Assembly: GCA_018136815.1 (NCBI GenBank)
Contig: CM030942.1
Span: forward strand, 1,303,797 to 1,367,796
Reading direction: 5' to 3'
DNA: 64,000 nucleotides
Source: Isochrysis galbana
Lineage: Eukaryota; Haptophyta; Isochrysidales; Isochrysidaceae
The notes beneath the pieces are model-generated. The model ran no database searches. It saw only the letters and a list, made by a program, of their open reading frames with translations, and was not told the origin of the DNA. Of this stretch, positions 53,721 to 64,000 are shown in pieces. Each line of letters begins with the position of its first letter. The stretch's first letter is position 1. Position numbers and translations under genes: made by a program.

Positions 53721-53990
53721 CAACTAACTTTATAGTTGGTCGCAATGGAGCGCGCCGCCGCTCCCCACCTCTCCTTCGGGCCCCCCGCCGCGGGAGCCCC
53801 CACAGTACCCATGGAGCTGTCGCAGGCGAAGCGACCGCGTCCGCCCGCAGAGGCCGAGCAGGTGAGCGCGACCCCGGTCGCGCCGCACGGCCCGTGGCCC
53901 CGGCCACACCAAGGAAGGCAGCCATGCTGGCCCACCTCATGGTCATGGTGGGTCACAGACTGTGACAAGCATCACACCAGCACCAAACAA
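53721..53990 (+). mobile_element. 5' fragment of retroelement ORF1 (family A)
   Basis: The hairpin CAACTAACTTTATAGTTGG (53721-53739) is followed by the ATG at 53745 and the frame MERAAAPHLSFGPP, closely matching the minus-strand fragment at 1-268 (shared KRPRPP.EAEQV.ATPVAPHG). The longer open frame to 54983 is a read-through into the next element and is not one gene. Confidence 0.65.
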
Positions 53991-54388
53991 GGAGGAAACG
54001 AACAAATGCGGCGTGCAATGCGGCGGAGCTTCAAGGCAACTCATTGGCAAAAACAAAACTCACTCAATTTTCTCACACACTACACATTGATAGAAGCACC
54101 GCATCCGCCTAGAGTATATAAAATACTCTGGATGCGACATCACAGCATCACAGCGCGCGCACGCGCACGCGGCTACCCTAGCTGCCACAAACACAGACCC
54201 CGACCCGACCATCCCGACCCGCCCCTCGCAGGATTTGCCCTCACTCGAATTGCTCGGCATCCGAGAACCAGCACCCGGTCACCCGGTCACCAACGCGGCC
54301 GTCCACGCGTGGCTAACGAGCCTCCGCGTCTCCGCGTTGAGGTTGCCTTCGCCTTCGCGGCCCTCCTCTATCTGTCTCTGACACTGCG

Positions 54389-55277
54389 CCAACTAAGTTT
54401 ATACTTAGTTCGCCCATGGGGGGGCACGAGCCCCCCTCTCTCTCCACTCCTCCCCTGCCATGGGGGAGGATCCACCCACTCTCCTGGCACGCCTGATGGC
54501 CTGCCAGGAGCACACAGCCCTGCTGACCCATTCATTCCTCTCCCTACAGGCCCGCCTGACTCGCCCGCCCTGGCCCGTCGTGGCCTGCCCATTCCTCTGA
54601 CCAGCCCCTCCTCCCCCTGGGCCCCCCTGTTCAGGACCCCCCAGCCAGCTCCAGTCGACCCGCAGGGCCGCGGAGCGCCAGCGAGGGAGAGGCAGGAGGG
54701 GCCAGGGCCATGCCCCAGCCTCACCTGCCCCCTGAGCTGTGCTCCCAGGCCCTGCAGGCCATCTGGGGACCTGAGCGAGGGGCCGCAGGCGCGCGCCATG
54801 GGCCCCCGCCGCAGGGAAGAGAGGAGGAAAAGGGAAGAGGGAGGGGAGGGGGGAGCGGCAGCTCTCCCCTCCGGCAGTAACGTGTCTTCTCGCCCCGTTT
54901 GGGTAAGAGAAGACGGGGGCGCCAGAGCCAGGAGGGAAGGGCCGCGGCTCGCCGTGGCCACTCGCACTAGCGAGGGAGATTAGCGCTTCTGGGCCCCTAT
55001 CTCACGAGTGCCCCCCCCCCCCCCCGCGTTGCTTTTACCCGAAAGGGGTTTTCCCCCAGCGTGGACTCGAGGAGAGGACGCGCTGGGGTGCGCGGGGCCG
55101 GTGCATGCACTGGGGGGAGGACAAATATCGAGGGGAGGGGGCAGTGCCCCCTCCCCCCGGTAGCACCCGGACACCTGGCTCGTCAGGCATGGCGGGATTC
55201 CGGGACGGAAAAGTTGTGTCCAATTAGCTAGTGGGGTTGGCTAGGATATAACATTGATTATTTTAATTTATTTTAAT
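54389..55277 (+). mobile_element. Non-LTR insertion, copy 2 (inverted relative to copy 1)
   Basis: Flanked by the 16-bp direct repeat TGTCTCTGACACTGCG at 54373-54388 and 55278-55293. It begins with the hairpin AACTAAGTTTATACTTAGTT (54391-54410), two bases after the duplication, and ends in an AT-rich tail (GATTATTTTAATTTATTTTA). It is highly similar over its length to 36542-37433 in reverse orientation, including an internal C/G homopolymer. Confidence 0.88.
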
Positions 55278-55293
55278 TGTCTCTGACACTGCG

Positions 55294-55845
55294 AGATCCG
55301 GCGTTGATCGATGAGGTGAGACCCAGCACGTAGAACTCTTCCTGGGAGGGGAGGTGGGTCTGAGGGGTTGACTCCTCCCCGCCCCCCTCGTCCTCAGAGA
55401 TGCTGCCGCGCTGGCCGAGGCCGCCTGGGTCATACCAAGTCCCATACAGGACCATCCTGAGCCCTAGCACCTGCCACACCCTCCCAGCGGCCACGCCCGC
55501 ACCCGCCGATTTCGCGTAATACCGGTGGTGGGCCCTCTCATGCACGGACCACCTTAAAACGCGACAGCTCCCCGGGATCCCCCGATGGGCGGCCCCAATA
55601 GCTATCGGGGGGGCTGTTGGTGACCCCCCGATAGCTATCGAGGGCCGTTGGCTCCTGGGGGGTAACACATCAGTCGCAATGCAAAGCAGAGGGAAGAGAT
55701 CGGAACGAAATGCATCACGCAAGAAAGCGCCCTTTTCTACCCTAGAAAGAGTCAAACAAAACTTCGCGCTAGCATGCATCGTTAGGAGATTGCCCAAGGT
55801 GCATCACTGAAAAAATAATGCAGCGGTGTCTATAAATCACTCGAG
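55294..55845. other. Intergenic region with palindromic repeat
   Basis: 3' flank of the transferase gene. No supported gene; 55594-55664 is the second copy of the GATAGCTATC palindrome repeat. Confidence 0.4.
55594..55664 (+). repeat. Palindromic GATAGCTATC repeat, copy 2
   Basis: Has CCCCAATAGCTATCGGGG, GGGCTGTTGG, then CCCCCCGATAGCTATCGAGG and CCGTTGGCTCCTGGGGGGT. The order and words match 19241-19358 near presenilin. Confidence 0.7.
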
Positions 55846-56646
55846 CTACGCGGGTAATGGGTTCCGCAATGAAGCAGTGCGATGGTCGAAATAGTCGAGG
55901 CTCTTGTACTTTGCGATGGCGTCTCCAAACATTTTGCGATCAGGGAAAGTGGCAGCCCAGGCATCTGTCGCCTCCAGAGCTTCAAGGTAGGAAGCGAGAC
56001 CAGGCGAGCTGGATCTTGCGTCATAGGACCGACAACGCAAGGCAGCCAGCTCAAACCGTGCAATAAATGGTGCCAGCGCACAATCTGCTAGAGTGGGCAT
56101 CGGACCCAGCAAGAATGGCCCCTCGTGTGCGGAGATCGATGAAGTAAGCGTGGCGACTGCGTTCTCCCACTCGTGAATCGATCTCTCTGTTGCTGCGCCA
56201 GTTGAAAAGGACCAAGCCCCACCGAGAAGGCTCCATCCTGCCCTCTCAAGGGTCGGTGCGAAGGAGAGCAAACGCTCCAATTCCTTTCGCAACGAAGAAT
56301 CGCTCGGAACCAGTGTTGGACAGCCGTCGGAAGACGCACACTTCTCATCCAATAGCCAGCAGATGTCTAGCGACTCGGAGTACGGCTTGCCATCAAGCTC
56401 AATGGCAGGAACAAGAGTCGTTCCAAGCCTCGACCGCATCCACGACGGCTTGTTGCTGAGATCGATCTCAATCACCTCATGTGGCAGGCCTTTCCAGTTG
56501 ATCGCGAGTCCCACGCGCTGTGCGTACGGGCACAGGCCATTTGTGAAGAGCGTCAGCTGCATCGCAATCGCGAGGCCCCCGACCGGCGCCTCAGTGGGGG
56601 GGGGGGGGGGGGGGGGAAGGCGACCGTCGCTAAGCTTCATTGTCAT
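55846..56646 (-). CDS. Glutathione S-transferase (omega/DHAR-like)
   Basis: Single exon, 266 residues from the ATG at 56646; the Met at 56562 (MQLTLFTNGL) gives a more standard N-terminus of 238 residues. The thioredoxin-like N-terminal domain has the CPYAQR motif (Cys39 from the upstream start), typical of Cys-type GSTs that bind glutathione by a mixed disulfide, then LVPAIELDGKPYSESLDICWLLDE, the cis-Pro and Ser-rich binding loop. The C-terminal helical domain includes EGPFLLGPMPTLADCALAPF, the GST N-capping motif. The first 17 residues from the upstream start include a poly-Pro tract encoded by a 21-bp G homopolymer (56596-56616), so frame there depends on tract length. Confidence 0.9.
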   Translation of the reverse strand: MTMKLSDGRLPPPPPPPTEAPVGGLAIAMQLTLFTNGLCPYAQRVGLAINWKGLPHEVIEIDLSNKPSWMRSRLGTTLVPAIELDGKPYSESLDICWLLDEKCASSDGCPTLVPSDSSLRKELERLLSFAPTLERAGWSLLGGAWSFSTGAATERSIHEWENAVATLTSSISAHEGPFLLGPMPTLADCALAPFIARFELAALRCRSYDARSSSPGLASYLEALEATDAWAATFPDRKMFGDAIAKYKSLDYFDHRTASLRNPLPA

Positions 56647-56950
56647 TTACTCTTTATGTTTAACCTGAGTTGTTTTGTAGGGGTTACTATTCCCGAGTGT
56701 TGACGTCATCGTCGCCGTCGCACCGTCATTGGCTTGTCGCGCTAGCTAGCCTCCAATGATTACTCTGATCTACATTGCTCTACTCACAGTCACTGGGCCC
56801 AAGATGCGTTGGGCTAAACATGGTACCCCCGCCGAGAGGAGTTCGTCCCTCCTCTGCGCGCTCCGCGCGACGCGCGACTAAGCGCGCGTTCTCCTTCTCC
56901 GGATTTCTTCACCCAACACAAGGTTGGACCCAACACAGACACCGAACAAC
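56647..56950. other. Intergenic region, no gene seen
   Basis: Upstream of the transferase gene. No supported gene. Confidence 0.4.
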
Positions 56951-57451
56951 TTTTCAAAATGAGTTGTTCCAATCCCCGAACCCGCTCAAGGGAGCGGGTG
57001 TTGGATCCCACGCTTCTCAATGGGGCCAACGAGCACTGTCGTCGCCCACGCCCAGCCGGCGCGTCGAGCGTCGAATTCAAGGTGGCCCACTCCACACGCT
57101 GGCACCCATACATCTCGGCGATCCAAGGCAGCTTCCTGGCAGGCAACTTTCCGCTCAAGTTGATCCTGATCATCGACAACAAAACGGTGCCGGTCAATTA
57201 CACGATCCGCGCATGCAAACCTCTGCAAATGCCCCAAGCACTGCAGTCGTCGAAGCCACACGCTAATGATTCACGGCAGCACCAAAGGATGCAAGGGCTG
57301 GCGCCCGGAAGTAGCCCGTGGTCTAGCCCCCATGCATCGCCTCTGCGGATGCGATGCAGAGGCGGCCAAACGCAAGGAGCGCAAGGAAAGCTGGAAGACC
57401 GCCCCCCGCCCCAAGTCGGCTCGCGAAGCGCTGGGCAAAAATAGACTCTAG
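56951..57451 (+). mobile_element. Diverged retroelement ORF1 fragment
   Basis: Frame 56959-57444 includes FPLKLILIIDNKTVPVNYTI. Frame 57266-57451 continues the homology with IHGSTKGCKGW and a basic Cys/Lys helix. Together they parallel the folded block of the 34.6-36.1 kb ORF1 (FHVTLDDGENFNLDYAV, IHGAPGGCKGY). A +1 frameshift near 57260 separates them, so the copy is broken. Confidence 0.5.
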
Positions 57452-59382
57452 ACTCGCTTAAACGCGCATAGATAGACCACCGCCCACCGCCGCGATCCAC
57501 CCATCTACCCAACCTCAGCCCTCGGACCCACTAAGAATCAGCCACTTGTCCCCCTGATTCAAAAGGACAACGCAAAAACCGGTAGCCCGATGGCGCGGGA
57601 GGAAGTAGAGGGAAACCTATCGGGGATCGGAACACACCGTCTGCTGCAAGCTGCAAGAAACCCCATACACCCAGCCCCTAGGCCCTAGGTAGCGCACGAG
57701 GGATGGGCCGCAAGGCAGGTGGAGGTGGACGGGGGGCAAGAGTAGCGGGCGTGGCTGCATAGTTTAGATGCAGAGTCGCGCGCGCAAGATGAAGATTTGC
57801 TGCAGGTGTTAGTGTTAGGCGTGTTCCGAAAAGTGGGGTGGGGTACCGTGTGGGAAAAGTTGCTATGCGCACGCGCCTTCCAACTCAATGCTAACATAAC
57901 ATTCTAAGCGAAAACAACTGGACCTCTTTTGACGGAACGCGAGTTTTGCGTTAGTGTTTGCCTCGTTTCCCTTTGTGTTCAGTTTCCCGTGTGTTCTTTT
58001 TTCAGAGTCTCACGCGTGCGCTCCCTTGCTTGTGTTCATGTCTGAGTCCTTCCCCCTTCTGCCAGCCCGCCCTGAGGAGCGTGCTCCTGCAGCCTGCCAG
58101 TCGGCCTCGGAGCTCCCTCACCCCAGTTCCTCCCCTCGCATGCCGCGGCGCCGAGTCCCGCGCTCCCCTCGTTAGAGGTGGGGACGGGAAAAATCGACTT
58201 TTCACAATCGCAGGCGTCGTCAACTACGCTAACGTCACCCGGCCGAATGGGCCGGAGTGCCGAACTTTCGAACGCGACCGGGCGCGCTGTGTGAGAGTTC
58301 TTGCTGAGGAGACTCGTACGCTGCCCCGGTGCCAACGAGTTCGCGAACGCGATGCACTTGGCGACCGTTCGGTAGATGGCACAGGAAGTCCTACGGAAGC
58401 AGCGCAGCGCGCCAAGAGAGCTGTATTGCAATGCTCGCCACGATTCCCAAGCGCGCGGTTGGGTAGTCTGCGGGGTTGGGAGGCAGCGTATCAATATCCT
58501 GGATGGGGTTCTGCGCGTAGGAGCGCGTAGGCAAGCCGGTGTCATCCCCCTCAGGTTGGGGCTGGAGGTGGTGTGGTGTGGGGCTGACGGCCATGCTGCG
58601 TGGGCAGGTGAAGCAGAAATCGGCCGAGTGCGGTGGCATGAAACGCCGGTGAGACCGCCGACCGGTGTACCCGGACCATTTAGTCCGAACACCATCGACA
58701 AGGGGGGGCTGACCACCGCCGTGCTCTCTCGCTGGAGCGCGGCGAAGGTCGGCCTGTCAGGCGGGTCGGTCGCCATCGCTCTGCCTCGGATTAGAGCGGG
58801 GAGAGGGACGAGGGGAAATCTTCCCCCGGTCCGACGATAAAAAAATGTGGGCCTCCGGATCAACAAGAGTTTTTTTTTAACCCACTCTCCCCCACCTCTA
58901 CCCTCGTACACAACATGTTACATTCCCATCCCACCTCCAGCACAGCCGCAGCCCGCACCCTCCTGAGGGTCGCTCACAACATGTAGAAAAAGCCGAACCT
59001 GAGGTTTCAGTCTCTAAACCACCGCATGATGTGTCACCTGTCCGCCGTTGCCTTGTGCTATGGATTTTTGAGGGAATGCTGCCGGCCATCACTCCAATAC
59101 GATGCGGCTCGCGATGGGCGACTAGTTCACACGACACACGTAGCGCATAAGAGAGAAAGTGCAGCTCTCTCCCTGGCTCTCTCGCATTTCGCACACATTC
59201 CGTGACTGCAGTGGTCGCTACGCGCTCTTATGAAGCATGTGGGCGGTACTCTCACATGCTTCATCCCGTGAAGTAACAATCGGCATGTGATCATCCACTT
59301 AAATGTGCGTAGATCAGAGCTCCTCATCCCGACCTGAATGATTGATGCCTCTCAAAGAAACGCAGCCGCCGTCGGTCCCTTC
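57452..59382. other. Intergenic / repeat-derived region
   Basis: A GTTCCGTC terminus reading outward lies at about 57917-57945 (CCTCTTTTGACGGAACGCGAG), inverted relative to 2826 and 4310. Just inside it, AGTTGCTATGCGCACGCGCC is a leader-repeat word. Long overlapping frames on both strands (57958-58911) show no domain and are not called. Plus-strand DNA near 58030-58190 encodes a Ser/Pro/Arg-rich short frame from the ATG at 58039, possibly element-derived. Confidence 0.4.
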
Positions 59383-62088
59383 TCATTCGGCTCTAGCGGT
59401 TCTATCCCGGATCGGACCAACAGCAAAACGTTCCGTGCACTTAGGCGCATCGCGCAACGCGGGTACGTCTCCTAAAATTTCCTTGAGCTTGAGCTCAACG
59501 AAGCCCTTCGCCCATTTGCACACCTCGCGCGTGATGACGCGGGCTTGCGACTGCAGAACAGTAGCGACTTCATGTTGAGATCTCATTTGCTTCTCCACCA
59601 GCATCTTGAGCGCACCCAACGTCGTTGCCTGCGTTTGCAAGTCGTGGCGAAGCCGTTCCATCGCCCCCTCTTGCAAAAGCTCCCATTCTGTGGGGTGACT
59701 CGGATGGCCTTGACGTTTGGAGCAGGGCCACTCCGATTGCTTGTACCCTCCGCCGCCGCCCTTCTCCCGCGGTGATCGTGTGGCCTTGTTGCTGATGGAA
59801 CGGGAGGTAGAACAGCCTTCCGCGGTGGTCCGGCTCTCCTGGGAGGATCTGCGATTGTCCCGACTGTGATCGTTACCGGTAGATACGTCGGCGACCTCAG
59901 GACCGCTCCGAGTCGGCGCAGTTGCTAAGGCGCCCGGCGCAGCAGCATCCACCGCATGCATCGACGTCACGGCACACGAGGAGTGTTCAATGCAGGCCAT
60001 CGAAGCGTCGCTTGAAGCGTCGTGCTCTATCGCGGAGGCAGCAGGCGCGCCCCTTTCAGGTTGTGTGGTCGCCAGCGAGGAATCAATGCATGGGAGCGAT
60101 GAGGAATCATGGGACAGCTTCGGAGAGTGCGCAAGCTTTGAAGGGAACTCGGGTGGGGAGGCTTCATCTCGCTTAAAAGCGGTGGCAGCGGCCAAGGTAT
60201 GCGCGTATGGCGCTTCATTAGTGATAAGCTCAGAGCTCTTGGCCACCTCAGGTTGAACGCCCTCGAGGGCAACGGTATTGTAAACTTCACGCGGTTGGGC
60301 CGTGCCCGACGTAGCAATGGCGACGACGGCAGCCTGATCATCATGAGCTTGGACGGCACGTGATGATAGAGCTACCGGCTGCGGGGAAACGGATCGAAAA
60401 GTTGTAGTGGCAGAGCTCGGCGCCATTGTAGTGAGGGCCGCGCTCACGGCCCCTAGTCCCGCCTGAATAGGTTGAGCATGATCTTGCTCAAGCTGAGTCC
60501 ATGCCAAGGGTTGCGGCGGAGGATGAGGTGGCGGTGGCGGAGGTGGCGGTGGTGGAGTGCAACCAATGGGCTGGCTCGGGTAGTGCACCGGGGTCATAAT
60601 TCCATTCATCATCGGCACCACTCTGCCAATCTGGCTTAGTGTCACAAATTCCAATCCCGTCGGAATGACGCCGGGTGGGAGAGCTGTGGCTGCTCCCGGG
60701 GATGGCGCCGGCACAGTCGAAGGTGGCGTGGGGGGTACTGTGGGAGGCGTCGAGAGAGGTGGGACTGTGTGTGTGGAACATAGCAGGGCTGGTGGCGGCG
60801 AGTCTGACGGAGGGCGCGGTGGATTTGTCGGCAAGATGCACGATGGTGAGTTGGCCAACTGCACAGCGTTGGGCGGCGGCCCAACAACTTCATTCAGCGA
60901 CACGCCCGAGGCGAGGAGGTCATGAGCGCGACGAAATGCAGTGAGACAAGCACGAATAGCGAAAGCCTTGGCACCGACCTGACGTCAAGGAGTGGCGAGC
61001 GCGCGTAGGCGGGCAAGGTGGCGAGGGCGCGTGCAGTGGCGGCCATTACTCACGTTTCTACTCGACGGGTCCAGCCCCTCAATGGCAAGTGGGGGTGGTG
61101 GGTATCCCTTTGCCACGGCGAGAGGCGGACGATATGCGAAGGGCTCCGAGCCCCATCGCACAGTGATTCGCGCGCAATCAAAACGGTTGCCGTAAAAATC
61201 TAAAAATCCGAGCAGCAGCTGCCCCAAGTCAACATTGCTTGCGCGGTCATCCGTGGCCACGCCTGCGGCGACAACGTACGCGCGCGCGAGCAGAAAAATG
61301 GCATGAGAGCACAGACCGCCCGTGTACGTCTGGTTGAGCCCCAGCCTCGCGAGGTACTCCTTTACGACGACCGTCAAGAAGCGGATGGCGGGTCGTTCGC
61401 CGATTTCGCCCGTGAATACATGCGTCGCGATCAGCCCATGGTGGACCGGACCCGTAGAGACGCTCACGTCGACACTGAAGACGATGTCAGCACGCCGCGC
61501 CTCGGGAGCCACCTGAAGCTTCAGGATGGGAAGCGCCGCGTTTGCGAGTGCCGTCGTGCCGATCACCCAGCTCTCCTGCTCAAAGATAGACCGCAACGCG
61601 TACACCGCGTGCTGAATTGAGGGCATGGGCGGCGGGCTGAGTACGACGCAGTCAATGTCAGAGGTGGGTGTTGCCAGTCCCGTGCGCATCGAGCCGTAGC
61701 ACACCAGCTGCGCAAACGGCCATGAATTGCGCAGCCGGCGCGCGAGTGCCTCGACAACCGCCTCGCGCGCCGCCTGCTGCGTCTGCACCTCGGCGTCATT
61801 GCGCCGAAGAAACTGGATCAGCTGCCAGTGGAGCGCTGTGTGCTTCTCGAGGGTCCGGAGTGGAGAGGGCATTGGCGGCGCATCGGCCGCCGGCGCCGGA
61901 GGGTCGTTCGAGCAGCTGGGCGGCGGAGCCGGCGAGGGCGCGCATTGGTCAGCTGGTGGTTCTGAGCTGCTCGACTCTGCCGGTGTCTGCTCCGACTTGG
62001 CCTGCAGCCGCTCGATGGCCTCCTCGAGCACCCGCACCCGTCTGACGAGCGCCTCAAAGTCAGCTGATGGTGAGGGCGCGTGGCCCAT
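59383..62088 (-). CDS. Non-canonical poly(A) polymerase, TRF4/PAPD5-7 type
   Basis: Adds short oligo(A) tails to nuclear or other RNAs. Minus strand, two exons 62088-61054 and 60978-59383, joined in phase 0 across a 75-bp GTGAGT...GTCAG intron; 876 residues. The N-terminus has a short coiled coil (FEALVRRVRVLEEAIERLQAK) and a Pro/Ser linker. The nucleotidyltransferase core starts near residue 80: CYGSMRTGLATPTSDIDCVV supplies the GS motif (132-133) and catalytic Asp144 and Asp146, with ADIVFSV (Asp201) the likely third. The PAP-associated domain follows (VDLGQLLLGFLDFYGNRFD) and the splice continues it (VGAKAFAIRACLTAFRRAHD). Exon 2 is a long disordered tail with poly-Pro runs and a coiled coil near the end. 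TUTases share the fold, so the preferred nucleotide is inferred. Confidence 0.88.
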
Positions 62089-62372
62089 CGGCACGCGCGC
62101 CGCCCCGCCAGCCTCGACGAGCGTGAACGAGCGGATTCTGTGTGTGCGTGCAGACGGAGGACGGTGGACTGGAGAAGGGGGGGGGGAAGGGGGGCGGGAG
62201 GAGCGGTGGCGGCGAGGGGAGGGCCGAGGGGGTCCGCCAGGCGGAGAGGAGAGTGGTGGGGGGGGAGGGGGGGGGGAGGGAAATACGCTGTAGAGAGGGG
62301 AGAGAGAGAACGGGGGTGGCGGAGAGGGGGGGGGGAGGGGGGCGCGCGGCGGGCGGGGAAGCTTCCCCACCG

Positions 62373-62411
<39 letters not shown>

Positions 62412-62983
62412 CCTCCTGTTCATACTCTCATAGGTTGTATAGCTCTACTTTCTCAAGGGAACATGAGACAAAGGGGGGGGGGGGCGTGTCGACCATCACA
62501 TCCACATCAGCCTGGGGGGGGGGGGGGGCACATCCACCTGGCCGCCGCCACCCCGAGACCGACGGCGCGGCGAGATGGACGCACAGCAGCTTCGGGGCGA
62601 GCAGGAAGTCGCCGCGCGCGCTCTGGGCTTGAGTGAGACGACAAACAACCTCCCACCTCTCGCCGCCGATGCCGCCGCGCTCGAGAGCAAGACGCGATCC
62701 CATCGATTCGGATGTTTCGGTCTTTGTTGCTAAGTGTCAAATCAAATACTTCTACTTCTACTTCTAAGTGGGGGAGAGTGCAAATACAGTAAAAACAGTC
62801 TGTGTTTGGCCTTCGTACAAATACAGTGAAATACAGTCCCCAAATACAGTAGGGTTTTTTTTTCCTTTTCTCTTTTTTCCCCCTTTTCTCCATATCTCTC
62901 TCGCGACTCGCGACTCGCCCCCGTTGCCACTTGCCAACTACGAGCGCGCGCCGCCAACCCCCTCCCCCCCCTCTGCCAGAGCC
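62089..62983. other. Low-complexity intergenic region
   Basis: G-rich runs (62165-62345, 62475-62530), a TC run (about 62366-62408) and a CTACTTCTACTT run (about 62749-62765). The upstream region of the poly(A) polymerase gene. Overlapping frames here are composition artefacts. Confidence 0.5.
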
Positions 62984-63295
62984 ATGCAGCCCAACCCCAA
63001 TCCCAACCGAGCCTCTCGATCCATGGCGCAGCAGGCGGCGCTGGAGATCGTGAGCGCCCGCGGAAAGGACGGCGAGGAGGCGGCTGCGGCATGCACAGCG
63101 GCGCCGATGCAGTGGGCGGCGCTTCTCGATGGAGCGCAGCGCGGCCGCCGAGCTGCAGAGGAGGAGGAGGAGGAAGAGGTGGTGGCGCGAGGCGCGAGGG
63201 AGCGAGCCAAGTGGGGCAGGGAACAGCCTCTTTGGATTCCTCCCCACCCGCCACACCAGCCTGAGCCAGCCCTTGTTGCAAGGGCAAGGGCGTAA
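62984..63295 (+). CDS. Possible first exon of the hAT-type element gene
   Basis: A 103-codon frame from the ATG at 62984 (MQPNPNPNRAS), with an acidic run and RERAKWGREQPLW. A GTAAGC donor at about 63292 could splice it to the downstream frame at an AG near 63376, which preserves the frame, but the acceptor context is poor. Kept as tentative. Confidence 0.3.
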   Translation: MQPNPNPNRASRSMAQQAALEIVSARGKDGEEAAAACTAAPMQWAALLDGAQRGRRAAEEEEEEEVVARGARERAKWGREQPLWIPPHPPHQPEPALVARARA

Positions 63296-63371
63296 GCGCT
63301 CCGCCGCTGCCAAGCGCACACACCCTGCGTGCCTGCGTGGGATTGCGTCGTCCTCATTGATGAGGATGACA

Positions 63372-63994
63372 TGAGCAACCCGCAGTGGCAGTGCCTTGGT
63401 GGGTGCGGCGTGAACCGCCGCGGCGGGGCCACGCGTGTTGTCGACCATGTCTTGGGTCGGAACATGTCAGCCCAGTGCCCTTCCACAAACCCCCCCTTCC
63501 TCGCCCTCGTCGACAAGGTGCGCCGAAGCGAGGGGGAGAAGACTAAGAAGCTAAGAAGAAGAAGCAGAAAGAAGGAGGCAGTGAGGCAGGTGGATGAAGC
63601 GGCTGCTGCGCCGCTTGCCGAGAGGCTTGCCGAGGGGGTGGCCGCTGCGGGCAATCGCCAACCCCGGCTCAGTGGTGGTCAAACCACCCTGAGCTTCAAC
63701 GCGGATGCGAAGAAGGCGTGCGACACGGCGATCGCCGAGTTTTTTTATGCGTGTAACATCCCGGCTGCAACGGCGGACCATCCAAAGTTTGCGGCGATGA
63801 TTGCGGCACTCAAGACGGCCCCTCCTTCGTACAAAGGACCGAATCGCAAAGGTTTGCATGGTGCTTTGTTGGATGATACTGTAGCTAGGTTGTCGCGCGA
63901 GCTTGAGCCATTGCGTCGGCAGCTGCTTAGTAAAAGTTGTTCGATTCTATCTATCAGATGGGTGAGACAATGTGATGAAACAACACATTCTTGA
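63372..63994 (+). mobile_element. hAT-type transposase, N-terminal part, cut by window end
   Basis: The frame from MSNPQWQCLGGCGV has a BED-type zinc-finger start (CLGGCGVNRRGGATRVVDHVL) followed by a Lys-rich helix. The segment FFYACNIPAATADHPKFAAM plus LKTAPPSYKGPNRKGLHGALLD matches the start of the hAT/DUF659 core. The frame closes at 63994, 6 bp before the window end, after a segment (SKSCSILSIRW) no longer typical of the family. An intron or a break probably lies near 63930. The RNase-H core would lie beyond the window. Confidence 0.65.
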
Positions 63995-64000
63995 GCGTTA

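Noticed and set aside
53736-54983. 415-codon open frame
   Set aside because: Runs from the retroelement 5' fragment across a target duplication into the inserted non-LTR copy, so it is a chimera of two elements, not one gene.
58036-58911. 291-codon minus-strand frame and overlapping 190-codon plus-strand frame
   Set aside because: Both open at once over the same DNA, low complexity, no recognisable motif, and no splice evidence. Cannot choose either.

Overview
This window is nuclear DNA from a eukaryote, most likely a unicellular alga or other protist. The genes carry short spliceosomal introns (71-273 bp, GT-AG with one clear GC-AG). They encode presenilin, Spt5, condensin II subunit D3, katanin p80, cytosolic ribosomal protein eS6, a TRF4-type poly(A) polymerase and a PIG-L type deacetylase. 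No operons, bacterial ribosome sites or CRISPR arrays are seen. A 131-residue protein with a signal-like N-terminus hints at a plastid-bearing lineage, but the lineage cannot be fixed from sequence alone.

Layout. 1-270: 5' fragment of a retroelement ORF. 826-2005: ADP-ribose/CDP-alcohol diphosphatase. 2.8-9.15 kb: a nest of repeats with GTTCCGTC termini carrying AT-richer genes: an 83-aa ORF, an ankyrin protein, a two-helix membrane protein inside a 125-bp inverted repeat, and a 209-aa unknown. 9.5-20.9 kb: RluA-type pseudouridine synthase, hypothetical proteins, a coiled-coil protein, a RING plus CDCA7-like zinc-finger protein, and presenilin. 21.8-23.6 kb: small membrane protein and a piggyBac transposase relic. 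24.6-29.7 kb: complete 14-exon SPT5. 30-34 kb: PIG-L deacetylase and a WW-domain protein. 34.6-37.5 kb: retroelement ORF1, then a nested non-LTR insertion with a 13-bp target duplication. 38.1-49.1 kb: condensin D3, a nearly intact pogo/mariner-like DDE transposase gene head-to-head with it, and katanin p80. 50-58 kb: retroelement fragments, eS6 and a small gene head-to-head, a second non-LTR copy with a 16-bp target duplication, and a glutathione transferase. 59.4-62.1 kb: non-canonical poly(A) polymerase. 63-64 kb: a hAT-type element running off the window.

The cellular genes are housekeeping functions (transcription elongation, chromosome condensation, microtubule severing, translation, membrane proteolysis, RNA modification) with no shared pathway. 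What links the region is the mobile DNA between them. I rebuilt 30 introns by hand from frame, splice signals and family alignment. 26 are phase 0, and half have GT as the first two exon bases after the acceptor, so 12 introns lie between direct AG|GT copies. That may be a trace of how they were gained.
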